Shown here: piece after piece, positions 22,959 through 32,254 of the stretch
Numbering within the stretch: position 1 is the first letter of the stretch
How the letters are laid out: the number at the start of each line of letters is the position of its first letter
NCBI RefSeq assembly: GCF_014194695.1
Contig: NZ_JACIAH010000006.1
Coordinates: forward strand, 186,001 to 250,000
Reading direction: 5' to 3'
DNA from: Rhizobium sp. BK399
GTDB lineage: Bacteria; Pseudomonadota; Alphaproteobacteria; Rhizobiales; Rhizobiaceae
DNA length: 64,000 nt
Position numbers and translations under genes: made by a program
The notes under the pieces: model-generated
What the model was told of the DNA's origin: nothing
The model's database searches: none
What the model saw: only the letters and a program-made list of their open reading frames with translations

Positions 22959-24350
22959 ATGTCCGAAACCGATTTGACGATCCGCGAATTGAGACAGCGC
23001 TTCGCTGATCGAAGCCTGTCCCCGCTCGAATACTGGCTGGCATTGGAACGGCACATCGAGGCCTGGGAGCCCGCTATTTGTGCCCTTTACGCCTACGATC
23101 CAGAGGCGGCGCGCCAGCAGGCGAAAGCGTCCACCGATCGCTGGACTAAGGGTGCGACGCTTGGCGTGCTCGATGGTATTCCGGCGACGCTGAAGGAGCT
23201 CATCGCAACCAAGGGACAGCCGGTGCCGCTCGGGACCAGGGCCATGGACTTGGTGCCAGCGGCGGAGGATGCCCCTGCGGCTGCAAGGCTGCTCGAAGAC
23301 GGCGCGGTGCTGTTTGCGAAGACGACCTGCCCGGATTACGGGATGCTCTCCTCGGGACTTTCGAGCTTCCATCGCTTGAGCCGAAATCCCTGGGATACCT
23401 CACAAAATCCCGGAGGCTCGAGCGCCGGCGCATCCGCAGCGGCGGCTGCCGGTTACGGACCCCTGCATGTCGGCACAGACATCGGCGGCTCTGTGCGGCT
23501 GCCGGCAGGCTGGACCGGGATCTTCGGTTTCAAGCCGAGCCACGGTCGCATCCCGATCGATCCGTTCTATGTCGGTCGCTGCGCTGGACCGATGACGCGG
23601 ACCGTCGAAGATGCCGCCTATGCGATGGCAACGCTTTCGCGCCCGGATTGGCGGGACGGGACCAGCCTGCCGCCGAACGATTTCGATTGGATGGACCTTG
23701 ATATCGACGTCCGCGGCCTAAGGATCGGGTTGATGCTCGACGCCGGATGTGGCCTTGCCGTGGACGACGAGGTGCGCGCGGGGGTTGAGGCCGCTGCGCA
23801 GAGATTCGAAGATGCGGGTGCGATTGTCATTCCCGTTCAGCCCGTCCTGACGCGGGAGATGCTGGACGGGCTGGACGCCTTCTGGCGCTCCCGCTTTTGG
23901 GCCGATATCGAGACCTTGAGCTCAGAGCGGCGGAGCAGGATATTGCCCTATGTCTACGCCTGGGCAGAAGGCGGCGCCTCGATCAGCGGCGCCGGCGCCG
24001 TCAGGGGCTTCAATCAGACGATTGAGATGCGCAAGAGTTGCGGCAGGCTGTTCACCAAGGTCGACGCTGTGATTTCGCCGACCAATCCCATCGTCTCCTA
24101 TCCCGCCGATTGGGCTTCGCCGACAAACGATCCGGCGCGGCCTTTTGAGCACATCTGCTTTACGGTGCCGTGGAATATGTCGGAGCAGCCTGCCTCGTCG
24201 ATCAACTGCGGATTCTCGCGATCGGGAATGCCGATCGGTCTGCAGATTGTCGGTCCGCGCTTCGACGATATGCGTGTCCTCAGACTATCGAAGGCTTTCG
24301 AGACTTGGACAGGCGGGGTGGGGTCATGGCCGCAGCCGCCGGTCAGATGA
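22959..24350 (+). CDS. Amidase-signature family hydrolase
   Basis: 463-residue amidase. The Ser-cisSer-Lys triad can be placed: Lys in ATLKELIATKG near residue 85, cis-Ser in NPGGSSAGASAA near 150 and the nucleophile Ser in GTDIGGSVRLPAG near 177. It hydrolyses carboxamides such as amino-acid or aryl amides, in the cytoplasm. It starts 34 bases after the last permease gene and probably belongs to the same unit. Its 3' end overlaps the convergent NlpC/P60 gene by 8 bases. Confidence 0.9.
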   Translation: MSETDLTIRELRQRFADRSLSPLEYWLALERHIEAWEPAICALYAYDPEAARQQAKASTDRWTKGATLGVLDGIPATLKELIATKGQPVPLGTRAMDLVPAAEDAPAAARLLEDGAVLFAKTTCPDYGMLSSGLSSFHRLSRNPWDTSQNPGGSSAGASAAAAAGYGPLHVGTDIGGSVRLPAGWTGIFGFKPSHGRIPIDPFYVGRCAGPMTRTVEDAAYAMATLSRPDWRDGTSLPPNDFDWMDLDIDVRGLRIGLMLDAGCGLAVDDEVRAGVEAAAQRFEDAGAIVIPVQPVLTREMLDGLDAFWRSRFWADIETLSSERRSRILPYVYAWAEGGASISGAGAVRGFNQTIEMRKSCGRLFTKVDAVISPTNPIVSYPADWASPTNDPARPFEHICFTVPWNMSEQPASSINCGFSRSGMPIGLQIVGPRFDDMRVLRLSKAFETWTGGVGSWPQPPVR

Positions 24351-25200
24351 CCAGGCGGCGGTAACCCGTCGGCTGCTCGTACAGCCAGCCGATGCGCTTT
24401 ACGGCATCCTCGAAGTTTTCGCGTGCAACCGTCATCGTATGGCCATTGGCATGAATGATCGTTTCCGGATCTTCCAGAACGGCGACGTGACCCTTCCAGA
24501 AAACGAAATCGCCTCGCCGTAGTTCGGACCGGTCGATCGGTTCGCCGAGGGTCGCGGATTGCATGTCGGTGTCGCGTTGTGCGCTTCGCCCTGTCATCAG
24601 CATCGAAAGCTGCACAAGACCAGAGCAGTCGATGCCAAGGCCGGAGCGGCCGCCCCAGAGATAGGGGGTCTCCAGAAACCGGGTCGCGACATCCACATAG
24701 TCCCCGCCGTCGCCAGCCCCGATCGGTTGCACGTGCTTGGCAAAGATTGCCGTCCCGTCTTCAAGCATCGCATAGCGGTTGCCGCGCGTTTCGGTCTCCC
24801 CGACGATCCGGACCCTGCTGCCCATGGACAGGATGCTTTTGTAGGGTTTGCGCAGCTCGGCCTCGAGATAGAGAAATGTCCGCTGAACTGTGACGACGTG
24901 CGTGGGCTCAGCGAGCCGATCCGAAAGGGCTGTTTCCGGCAGGTAGCCGACATAGCCGTCCGAGGCGGCCTTGACCCAGCACCAGCCGTCCGCACGGTCG
25001 AACACGGTGACGTCCTCGCCGAAGAGCAGTTCGGTGTCGATTCCCTTTGCGATATCCGGCGCGGGCCTCAATCCGATGACCGGCACTGCGATGCGGGCTG
25101 GCGCACCGGCAACGAAGCGCAGGGCTTCCACTCGTCCTTCGAGCCCAGCCTCGGCGAGGTCCGGCCGGTAGGCATGCAGGCGGCGATCAAGCATCGTCAT
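24343..25200 (-). CDS. NlpC/P60 peptidase with SH3-like N-terminal domain
   Basis: 285-residue cell-wall peptide hydrolase type protein. The N-terminal part contains bacterial SH3-like repeats (DRADGWCWVKAASDGYVGYLP). The C-terminal NlpC/P60 domain has its cysteine in GIDCSGLVQLS, histidine in WKGHVAVL and a third polar residue in HANGHT. The family cleaves D-gamma-glutamyl-diaminopimelate links; without a signal peptide this one likely trims imported or recycled peptides, consistent with dipeptidyl-peptidase VI. AAAGGGATAGA precedes ATG 25200. It follows the MarR gene by 10 bases. Confidence 0.87.
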   Translation of the reverse strand: MTMLDRRLHAYRPDLAEAGLEGRVEALRFVAGAPARIAVPVIGLRPAPDIAKGIDTELLFGEDVTVFDRADGWCWVKAASDGYVGYLPETALSDRLAEPTHVVTVQRTFLYLEAELRKPYKSILSMGSRVRIVGETETRGNRYAMLEDGTAIFAKHVQPIGAGDGGDYVDVATRFLETPYLWGGRSGLGIDCSGLVQLSMLMTGRSAQRDTDMQSATLGEPIDRSELRRGDFVFWKGHVAVLEDPETIIHANGHTMTVARENFEDAVKRIGWLYEQPTGYRRLVI

Positions 25201-25210
25201 TCTATCCCTT

Positions 25211-25561
25211 TCATGGCGTCAGGCGACGACCCTTGTCGCGCACGAGATCGCCAAGCTTTTCCAGATAAAGCGCGCCTCCAACGGTGCGCTTTATCACCAC
25301 GTTGCGCCGGTCGCGTTCGTCGCGCACGCGGTCGACCAGACCCATCTCGCCCATCGTGTCTAGCGCGCGGGTTATCACCGGCTTGGTCACATTGAGCGTC
25401 GCCGCCAGGCCACGCACGGTATGCGGCGGCGGCACCAGATAGATATGCAGCAGGATCGCCATCTGGCGCAATGTCAAATCGCGATTGTCGAGCCTGACCT
25501 GATCGAGCGTCACGCCATGCCACAAGCCGAGTGCCTGCGAGGCCGTCAGTTCGAGCGGCAT
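25211..25561 (-). CDS. MarR-family regulator, short form
   Basis: 116-residue winged-helix protein: LTLRQMAILLHIYL, then the recognition region VRGLAATLNVTKPVITRALDTM-like sequence (LNVTKPVITRALD) and the wing VRDERDRRNVVIK. It is shorter than most MarR proteins but retains the DNA-binding core. It is encoded 10 bases before the NlpC/P60 gene and probably controls this small unit or the neighbouring peptide importer. No clear palindromic operator was found in the 117 bases upstream. Confidence 0.83.
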   Translation of the reverse strand: MPLELTASQALGLWHGVTLDQVRLDNRDLTLRQMAILLHIYLVPPPHTVRGLAATLNVTKPVITRALDTMGEMGLVDRVRDERDRRNVVIKRTVGGALYLEKLGDLVRDKGRRLTP

Positions 25562-25678
25562 GGGTCCTCCGGAAATTCGTTGCGCCCGCGTTCCATTTTC
25601 CGGCAGCTCACCGCGCGACGCAACGGGGCGTCAGATTTTGCCGCCCGTCACGGTGAATAAAATTTTAACGATCGCCGC

Positions 25679-27067
25679 CTAGCGCACGCTCTGCCGGATG
25701 TGATGGTAGAGCGCGCGAATGGCCTGCGCCTCGCCGCCGCCCGGAGAGTGGGGGCGCTCCGAAGGCGCCCAGCCATAGATATCGAAATGTGCCCAGCTCG
25801 TGGTGTTGGAGACGAAGCGCTTGAGGAACAAAGCCGCGGTGATGGCACCGGCCATTCCGCCCGCCGGCGCGTTCGTGATATCGGCGAATTTCGCGCGGAT
25901 GTCCTTTTCGTAGCCGGCATAGAGAGGCAATCGCCACAGCGGGTCGTCGGTCTCAAGGCTTGCCTCGGTCAAATCCTGGGCAAGTTCGGCGTCATCGGTA
26001 AAGAAGGGTGGCAGGTCGGGACCGAGCGCGACGCGGGCCGCACCCGTCAGCGTCGCCATGTCGATCATGAGGTCAGGCGCATCCTCGTCCGCATAGGCAA
26101 GCGCATCTGCCAGGATCAAACGGCCCTCTGCGTCGGTGTTGTCGATCTGGACAGTCAGCCCCTTGCGGCTCCGGTAGATGTCGCCCGGACGGAAGGCGTT
26201 CGACGAGATCGAATTTTCGACGACGGGGATGATGACGCGCAGATCGACCTTGAGCTTGGCGTCCATGATCATCAGGGCGAGGCCCATGACGTTTGCGGCG
26301 CCGCCCATGTCCTTCTTCATCAGCAGCATCGAGGATGCCGGCTTGATGTCGAGACCACCGGTGTCGAAGCAAACGCCCTTGCCGACCAGCGTGATCTTGC
26401 GATGACCCTTCTTGCCCCAGCGCATTTCGAGCAGGCGCGGCGCATCCGCACTGGCGCGACCGACAGTGTGGACCAGCGGGAAGTTTTGCCTGAGATCGTC
26501 ACCGCTGACGACGTTGATCTCCGCCTTGTAATGGGCGGCCAGGCCACGGAATGCCGCTTCCAGCTCGTTCGGCCCCATGTCGTTGGTCGGCGTATTGATC
26601 AGGTCGCGGGCTAGGAAGACGCCGGCCAGCTGCCGCTTGATATCCGCGCCATCGGCATCCCGCGGGATCATCAGCGTGGGGCCTGCATTCTTTTCCGATT
26701 TGTAGCGGTCGTAGCGATAGCTGCCGAGGCCGAAGCCGAGCGACAGGCGGTTGGCCGTCAGCGGCGCCGTTTCGATGTGCCAGTCGCCGGCCGGCAACGT
26801 GCGCGCAAGCTTACCGGTGATGTAGGGGTGCTCGGAGGGATTGGTGCCGAGCCCGAACAGCGCGCCGCCGAGATGACCGTCTTCTGTCGGAATGAGCAGC
26901 AGCGAGCCACTCTCGGCCTTGTAGCCCGCCTTCTTCGCCCAATCGAGTGCGATCGGATCGATCGTGCCGGTTTCGATGTGCGCCGGGGTGACGGCAAAGA
27001 TCGGCAGGGTTGAGCCGCCCTTGGTGTTGAACGGGGTCGGTCTCTCGATGAACTGATAGGGGGCCAT
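25679..27067 (-). CDS. Leucyl aminopeptidase family M17
   Basis: 462-residue di-zinc aminopeptidase. The metal/active-site segments are GVCFDTGGLDIKPA, MKKDMGGAAN and NTDAEGRLILADAL near the centre of the C-terminal domain. The N-terminal domain is divergent, as usual. It removes N-terminal residues from short peptides in the cytoplasm. It is transcribed from an intergenic region shared with a TadD-like gene. With the P1 peptidase, amidase and NlpC proteins it makes a peptide-degrading neighbourhood. Confidence 0.93.
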   Translation of the reverse strand: MAPYQFIERPTPFNTKGGSTLPIFAVTPAHIETGTIDPIALDWAKKAGYKAESGSLLLIPTEDGHLGGALFGLGTNPSEHPYITGKLARTLPAGDWHIETAPLTANRLSLGFGLGSYRYDRYKSEKNAGPTLMIPRDADGADIKRQLAGVFLARDLINTPTNDMGPNELEAAFRGLAAHYKAEINVVSGDDLRQNFPLVHTVGRASADAPRLLEMRWGKKGHRKITLVGKGVCFDTGGLDIKPASSMLLMKKDMGGAANVMGLALMIMDAKLKVDLRVIIPVVENSISSNAFRPGDIYRSRKGLTVQIDNTDAEGRLILADALAYADEDAPDLMIDMATLTGAARVALGPDLPPFFTDDAELAQDLTEASLETDDPLWRLPLYAGYEKDIRAKFADITNAPAGGMAGAITAALFLKRFVSNTTSWAHFDIYGWAPSERPHSPGGGEAQAIRALYHHIRQSVR

Positions 27068-27105
27068 GTGTATCCTTAGGGGCGTCCGGGAATCGCATCT
27101 TAACG

Positions 27106-27125
27106 GTCTGTTAGGGTTAACAGAC
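27106..27125. promoter_or_regulatory. Perfect inverted repeat between divergent genes
   Basis: GTCTGTTA (27106-27113), GGGT spacer, TAACAGAC (27118-27125). It sits 38 bases from the aminopeptidase start and 84 bases from the TadD-like start. A regulator-binding site is possible; no protein can be named. Confidence 0.45.
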
Positions 27126-27209
27126 TATTGCTGGAGTGAAGATTGCGTCAAAACCTTTCCCTGTTCCGTTTTGAGGTCAGACGCCGATTTCGGATCTCAG
27201 GGACGCACG

Positions 27210-28037
27210 ATGCCTGCTTCGGCCAATAGTTTTCTCAAAACCCGGATTTTTCAGGGCGTCGCGACCGCGCTCGTCGTGCTGGCGCTGGCCGGCTGCACGA
27301 CGACCAAGGACCGGATGACGACGGGATCGATACCGACACTCACCAAGCCGGTAGAAGCGATGAACGAAGCCGAGCTGCGCGGCTCGACCGAGCGCGTCGG
27401 GCAGGCCTATGAAAAGAACCCGCGCGATGCCGTCAACGGTGTGAACTACGCGAACCTCCTGCGCATGCAAGGCCGCGACGTTCAGGCTCTTGCTGTCATG
27501 CAACAGGTTGCCATTTCCAACCCGACCGATCGTACCGTGCTGGCGGCTTATGGAAAGGCTCAGGCTGCGGCCGGTCAATTGCAGCAGGCGCTTGATACGA
27601 TTGGCCGCGCGCAGACCCCGGACCGTCCGGACTGGAAGCTGACATCGGCGGAAGGCGCGATCCTCGATCAGCTCGGCCGCCCCACCGAAGCACGTCAGCG
27701 CTATCGCGAAGCCCTCGATATCCAACCCGGCGAGGCATCGATCTTGTCCAACCTCGGTATGTCCTATGTGCTGACGGGCGACCTCAGGACAGCGGAGACT
27801 TATCTGCACCAGGCCGCGGGGCAGCCTACTGCTGATAGCAGGGTCCGCCAGAATCTGGCGCTCGTCGTCGGCCTCCAGGGCCGCTTCCCCGAGGCGGAAA
27901 AGATTGCGCGCGGAGAGCTTTCGCAAGAACAGGCAGATGCCAACGTGGCCTATCTGCGCTCGATGCTGTCGCAGCAGAATTCTTGGCAAAAGCTTGCCGC
28001 CAAGGACAATAGCAGCTCAGCCACGAGCACGAACTGA
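27210..28037 (+). CDS. tadD: TPR lipoprotein, TadD-like pilus assembly protein
   Basis: 275-residue lipoprotein with signal ending in the lipobox LALAGC, then a linker and tetratricopeptide repeats across about residues 65-230 (NYANLLRMQGRDVQALAVM, ILDQLGRPTEARQRYREAL). TadD-type proteins assist assembly of the outer-membrane Tad secretin. ATG 27210 is chosen because TCAGGGA precedes it and the signal peptide starts there; longer reading is unsupported. It is separated from the rest of the Tad locus by a LysE gene. The call rests on the location and TPR architecture. Confidence 0.75.
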   Translation: MPASANSFLKTRIFQGVATALVVLALAGCTTTKDRMTTGSIPTLTKPVEAMNEAELRGSTERVGQAYEKNPRDAVNGVNYANLLRMQGRDVQALAVMQQVAISNPTDRTVLAAYGKAQAAAGQLQQALDTIGRAQTPDRPDWKLTSAEGAILDQLGRPTEARQRYREALDIQPGEASILSNLGMSYVLTGDLRTAETYLHQAAGQPTADSRVRQNLALVVGLQGRFPEAEKIARGELSQEQADANVAYLRSMLSQQNSWQKLAAKDNSSSATSTN

Positions 28038-28039
28038 CA

Positions 28040-28672
28040 TCAGCGACCGGCCAGCCCCGAGGTCACGAGTTGCACGCCGAGACCGGCCATGACCGTTCCG
28101 GCAAGACGATCGATCCATGTTTTGGCCGCCAGATATAGCCGCCTCGGATGCCTTGCCGAGAATGCGAGCGCCACCACCGCATACCAACCGGCCTCAACGG
28201 CGAAAACGCCAACTGGCACTGAGAAAATCAACCCGAGCGGAACGGTCCTCGGCAGCAAGGCAGCAAAGATACTTGCATAGACGACGATCGTCTTTGGGTT
28301 GCTGAGCTGCGTCAGGAGGGCGGTGGCGAAGCTTCGGGCGAGCGCCCGGTTATCGCTTCCCGCATCGCCGATACGGATCGGCTCGCGTGCGCCACGCCAG
28401 ATTCTAACGGCGATGTAGACCAGATAGGCGCCGCCAGCCACCTTCAGGGCCAGATAAAGCCATTCGAATTGTGCAAGCAGCGCCGTCAACCCGGCCAGCG
28501 CCAAGACACTGAAGGCAACGCCGCCAATTCCCATGCCAAGCGCGGCCGCAAGTCCGTCCAGACGTGAACGCGACATCGCAATCCGTGAAACGAGGACAAA
28601 ACTCGGGCCGGGGCTCATCGCCCCGATGGATAGGGCTGCGATGATGCTCAAAAAGATGCTTGCGGACGACAT
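28040..28672 (-). CDS. LysE-family exporter
   Basis: 210-residue inner-membrane exporter with about six helices. The family motif AMSPGPSFVLVSR begins near residue 18. Start ATG 28672 is supported by CAGGAG 7-8 bases upstream; a GTG at 28693 is less likely. Its stop is two bases from the TadD-like stop (convergent). Members export amino acids or homoserine lactones. It interrupts the pilus locus and has no evident link to it. Confidence 0.87.
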   Translation of the reverse strand: MSSASIFLSIIAALSIGAMSPGPSFVLVSRIAMSRSRLDGLAAALGMGIGGVAFSVLALAGLTALLAQFEWLYLALKVAGGAYLVYIAVRIWRGAREPIRIGDAGSDNRALARSFATALLTQLSNPKTIVVYASIFAALLPRTVPLGLIFSVPVGVFAVEAGWYAVVALAFSARHPRRLYLAAKTWIDRLAGTVMAGLGVQLVTSGLAGR

Positions 28673-28748
28673 CGCTCGCTCCTGCTCGCTCACGGAGAGA
28701 TGCCGCTGAACCTAAGCTCAACGCCGCGGGATGGCCAGTCTCGAAAAC

Positions 28749-29732
28749 TTAGAAACTGTCCGCCACCTTGATACCGGCGGGGCCGAGGATGACGGCGACG
28801 AGAACCGGCAGGAAGAACAGGATCATCGGCACGGTCAGCTTCGGCGGCAAAGCTGCGGCCTTTTTCTCGGCCTCGTTCATGCGTTCGTCGCGACCCTCCT
28901 GCGCAAGGACGCGCAGTGCCTGTGAAATCGGCGTGCCATAGCGATCCGCCTGGATGAGGGCCTGGGTGACCGACTGCACCAACGGAATCTGCGTGCGCAG
29001 GCCGAGGTTCTCAAGCGCAACGCGCCGATCGGGAAGGAAGGAAAGCTCGGCCGTCGTCAGAATCATTTCCTCCGCCAGCGGTGGCGAGGCTTCGCCGAGT
29101 TCTTCCGATACACGACGCATGGCTGCCTCGATCGAAATACCCGACTCGACGCAGATCAGCATGAGGTCGAGCGCATCCGGCCAGGCCCGCTTGATCGAAT
29201 GCTGACGCTTCCCCATCCGATTGGATATGAAGATGTTCGGGGCGTAGAAGCCCGCATAGGCGACCCCCAACGTCACCAGGAAACGCATCATCGTTGGCTT
29301 GTCGGCGAGATTGTTGAGACCGAACACCCAGAAGATTGCGAGGCCGAAGAACAGGAACGGCAGCAGAAATCGCGCCACAAGGAACATGTTCAGCGCATTT
29401 TCCGAGCGGTAACCGGCCGCGCGCAGCTTGTTCATGGTGTTTTCGTCGACCAGCGCCTCGCGGAGGTTGAACCTCTCCACGATCTGCCGAACCGAATGGT
29501 TGTTCTGGTTGCGAAGCGTGGCCTTTCCCGACGAATCGGCATTCATGCGCGCGCGTTCGCGGGCGCGGATCTGCTCGCGCTCGGTCGACACGGCCTTCAT
29601 GCGCTTGCTGAGGTCACCGCGCTCGAAAAACGGAACAGCAATCGTGTACAGGCTGGCGAACACTGCGATCGCCACCAGCACTGCGATCAGCATGGAAGGG
29701 TCAGTCAGTGTGGTCGCGAGATCAGATGACAT
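28749..29732 (-). CDS. tadC: Tad pilus inner-membrane platform protein TadC
   Basis: 327-residue type II secretion F-domain protein. The N-terminal helix LIAVLVAIAVFASLYTIAVPF is followed by a cytoplasmic region, more helices, then the F domain with LICVESGISIEAAMRRVSEEL and a final GPAGIKVADSF tail. It forms the platform with TadB for Flp pilus assembly. It begins 12 bases after tadB and is the last gene of the minus-strand pilus operon. Confidence 0.92.
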   Translation of the reverse strand: MSSDLATTLTDPSMLIAVLVAIAVFASLYTIAVPFFERGDLSKRMKAVSTEREQIRARERARMNADSSGKATLRNQNNHSVRQIVERFNLREALVDENTMNKLRAAGYRSENALNMFLVARFLLPFLFFGLAIFWVFGLNNLADKPTMMRFLVTLGVAYAGFYAPNIFISNRMGKRQHSIKRAWPDALDLMLICVESGISIEAAMRRVSEELGEASPPLAEEMILTTAELSFLPDRRVALENLGLRTQIPLVQSVTQALIQADRYGTPISQALRVLAQEGRDERMNEAEKKAAALPPKLTVPMILFFLPVLVAVILGPAGIKVADSF

Positions 29733-29744
29733 CGCCCGTCTCCA

Positions 29745-30752
29745 TCAAATGTCGAAATTGACCATATTGCGCATGACGAAAATACCGATCGACATCCAGA
29801 CGGCAGAAACGCCCATGATCAGGTGGCCGCGGGGGTCGGTAAACAGGACCAGCATATATTCGGGCGAGGTGAGGTAGACGAGCGTTGCCACGATGAACGG
29901 CAGCGCGCCGATGATGACGGCGGACGCCTTCGCTTCCATCGAAAGCGCCTTCACCTTCGCCTTCATTTTCTTTCGATCGCGCAGAACCTTTGCCAGATTG
30001 CCGATGGCTTCCGAGAGGTTGCCGCCCGCCTGCGATTGGATCGCAATGACGATGGCAAAGAAGCTCACTTCCTGCAGCGGCATGTGATTTGTCATGCGTG
30101 CACAGGCATCCGGCACGCTGAGACCGACCTGTTGCGATTCAACGACGCGCCGAAATTCGCTCTTGACCGGGTCCTTGCCTTCGTTGGCGATGAGTCGGAT
30201 AGCATCGTTCAACGGCAGGCCCGATTTGATTGAACGCACGATGACGTCGAGAGCGTTGGGGAACTCGTCGAGAAACTTGTTCTGGCGTCGCTTGATCAGG
30301 AAGCCGAGCACCCAGCGCGGCAGCCCAAGTCCGGCGACAATGGGCAGGCCCAAGACAACGACAACCGAGGCGTCGGCCAGGAAGGCCACGAACATCAGGA
30401 TGAAGCCGAAGATGGCGCTGAACATGTAGAAGCGCCCCGGTGTGATCTTTAAACCTGCCTGCGTCAGTCGCGATTTCAGCGACAGCTTCTTCCTGGTATT
30501 CTCCTGCTGCCGCTTTTCGAGATCCTTCAGATTGTCCTGCACCGACTTGCGACGCTTCGACATTTCCTGAACGCGGTCGCGGGCTGCCTTGACGCTGGCT
30601 TTATCTGCTTCCGCTGAGGCGACACGGTTGACGCGGCTTGCCGATTTCTTTTCGGTTTCCATCCGGGTGAAAAGAACGCCATAGCAAACAGCGCCCGCCG
30701 CAACGGCGGCGAGCACGACAATAGCCAACACGACAGGATCGAACCCGAACAT
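29745..30752 (-). CDS. tadB: Tad pilus inner-membrane platform protein TadB
   Basis: 335-residue F-domain protein. N-terminal helix VVLAIVVLAAVAAGAVCYGV, then a charged coiled-coil-like cytoplasmic linker (VQDNLKDLEKRQQENTRKK), membrane helices and the F domain with SIKSGLPLNDAIRLIANEG and SQAGGNLSEAIGNLAKVL. ATG 30752 is chosen because AAGGA lies about 8 bases upstream and it begins only 4 bases after cpaF. The longer in-frame ATG at 30815 lies inside cpaF. Confidence 0.92.
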   Translation of the reverse strand: MFGFDPVVLAIVVLAAVAAGAVCYGVLFTRMETEKKSASRVNRVASAEADKASVKAARDRVQEMSKRRKSVQDNLKDLEKRQQENTRKKLSLKSRLTQAGLKITPGRFYMFSAIFGFILMFVAFLADASVVVVLGLPIVAGLGLPRWVLGFLIKRRQNKFLDEFPNALDVIVRSIKSGLPLNDAIRLIANEGKDPVKSEFRRVVESQQVGLSVPDACARMTNHMPLQEVSFFAIVIAIQSQAGGNLSEAIGNLAKVLRDRKKMKAKVKALSMEAKASAVIIGALPFIVATLVYLTSPEYMLVLFTDPRGHLIMGVSAVWMSIGIFVMRNMVNFDI

Positions 30753-30756
30753 TTCA

Positions 30757-32226
30757 CTAATCCTTGGACTTGGCTTCCATTTCGTCGAGCGCGGCAGCAA
30801 GGCGCTTCTCTTCATTGAAGTAGCGGGCGCGGTCCCAGAAATGCGGCTTGCCGATGCCGGTCGACTTATGCCGGCCGACTAGCCGGCCCGAGGCGTCTTC
30901 GCCCTCGATTTCGTAGCGCATCAGGTCCTGGGTGATGATGACGTCGCCTTCCATGCCGATCACTTCGGTGATCTGCGTGATGCGGCGCGAACCATCGCGC
31001 AGGCGGGCCGCCTGGACGATGATATCGATCGAACCGGAGATGATTTCGCGCACCGTCTTTGCCGGCAGCGTGAAACCACCCATGGCGATCATCGATTCGA
31101 TACGGCTCAGGCATTCGCGCGGCGAGTTCGAGTGGATCGTGCCCATCGAGCCGTCATGACCCGTGTTCATTGCCTGCAGCAGGTCGAAAACCTCGGGTCC
31201 GCGCACTTCGCCGACGATGATGCGTTCTGGTCGCATACGCAGGCAGTTCTTGACGAGATCGCGCATGGTGATTTCGCCTTCGCCTTCAATGTTCGGCGGG
31301 CGTGTTTCCAGACGCACCACATGGGGCTGCTGCAGTTGCAGTTCGGCCGTGTCTTCGCAGGTGATGACGCGCTCATCCGTATCGATATAGCGGGTGAGAC
31401 AATTCAGCAGCGTCGTCTTGCCGGAGCCCGTACCACCTGAAATGACGACGTTGCAGCGAACGCGACCGATGATCTGCAGCAGTGTCGCACCTTCCGGCGT
31501 GATCGCGCCGAAGCGAACGAGCTGTTCGAGGTTAAGCTTGTCCTTCTTGAACTTGCGGATTGTAAGTGCTGGTCCGTCGATGGCGAGCGGCGGCGCAATG
31601 ACGTTGACACGCGAACCGTCGGGCAGACGGGCGTCGCAGATCGGGCTCGATTCATCGACGCGGCGGCCAACCTGGCTAACAATGCGCTGGCAGATTGAAA
31701 GCAGTTGCGAATTATCACGGAAGCGGATTTCGGACTCGATCGTCTTGCCGCCGACTTCGATGAAGGTTTGCCCGGCGCCGTTGACCATGATGTCGGCGAT
31801 ATCGTCTCGCGCCAGCAGCGGCTCGAGAGGACCATAACCAAGGACGTCGTTGCAGATGTCTTCGAGCAGTTCTTCCTGCTCGGAAATCGACATCGCGAAG
31901 TTCTTGATCGTGATAATGTCGTTGACGATGTCGCGGATTTCTTCGCGGGCGCTCTCACCGTCGAGCTTGGCAAGCTGCGAAAGGTCGATCGTGTCGATCA
32001 GCGCGGAGAAGACCTGCGCCTTTGTATCGTAATACTCGTCGGTGCGGGCAGGGCGCTTGCGCTGCGGCGTCTGCATCGGCGGCGGCGGAACCTGCTGGCG
32101 CGGCGGTTCGCGCTGGGGCTCGACGAGAACCGCAGGTGCAGACGGGGAGGGCTGTTGCACTGGCGGAGGCGGCGCGATTGTGCCGCCCGCCTTGCCAAAT
32201 CCCTCGTTTCCGCGTTTTCCGAACAT
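30757..32226 (-). CDS. cpaF: Tad pilus assembly ATPase CpaF/TadA
   Basis: 489-residue hexameric secretion ATPase. A proline/glutamine-rich N-terminus of about 60 residues precedes the N-terminal helical domain; Walker A is [12 protein letters not shown], Walker B lies in [16 protein letters not shown], and the conserved histidine box is in [12 protein letters not shown]. It powers pilus polymerisation and possibly retraction. It is placed between cpaE and tadB on the same strand, consistent with one operon. Confidence 0.95.
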   Translation of the reverse strand: MFGKRGNEGFGKAGGTIAPPPPVQQPSPSAPAVLVEPQREPPRQQVPPPPMQTPQRKRPARTDEYYDTKAQVFSALIDTIDLSQLAKLDGESAREEIRDIVNDIITIKNFAMSISEQEELLEDICNDVLGYGPLEPLLARDDIADIMVNGAGQTFIEVGGKTIESEIRFRDNSQLLSICQRIVSQVGRRVDESSPICDARLPDGSRVNVIAPPLAIDGPALTIRKFKKDKLNLEQLVRFGAITPEGATLLQIIGRVRCNVVISGGTGSGKTTLLNCLTRYIDTDERVITCEDTAELQLQQPHVVRLETRPPNIEGEGEITMRDLVKNCLRMRPERIIVGEVRGPEVFDLLQAMNTGHDGSMGTIHSNSPRECLSRIESMIAMGGFTLPAKTVREIISGSIDIIVQAARLRDGSRRITQITEVIGMEGDVIITQDLMRYEIEGEDASGRLVGRHKSTGIGKPHFWDRARYFNEEKRLAAALDEMEAKSKD

Positions 32227-32254
32227 GCCTTATTCCAATCTACCCTTGCGGGCG

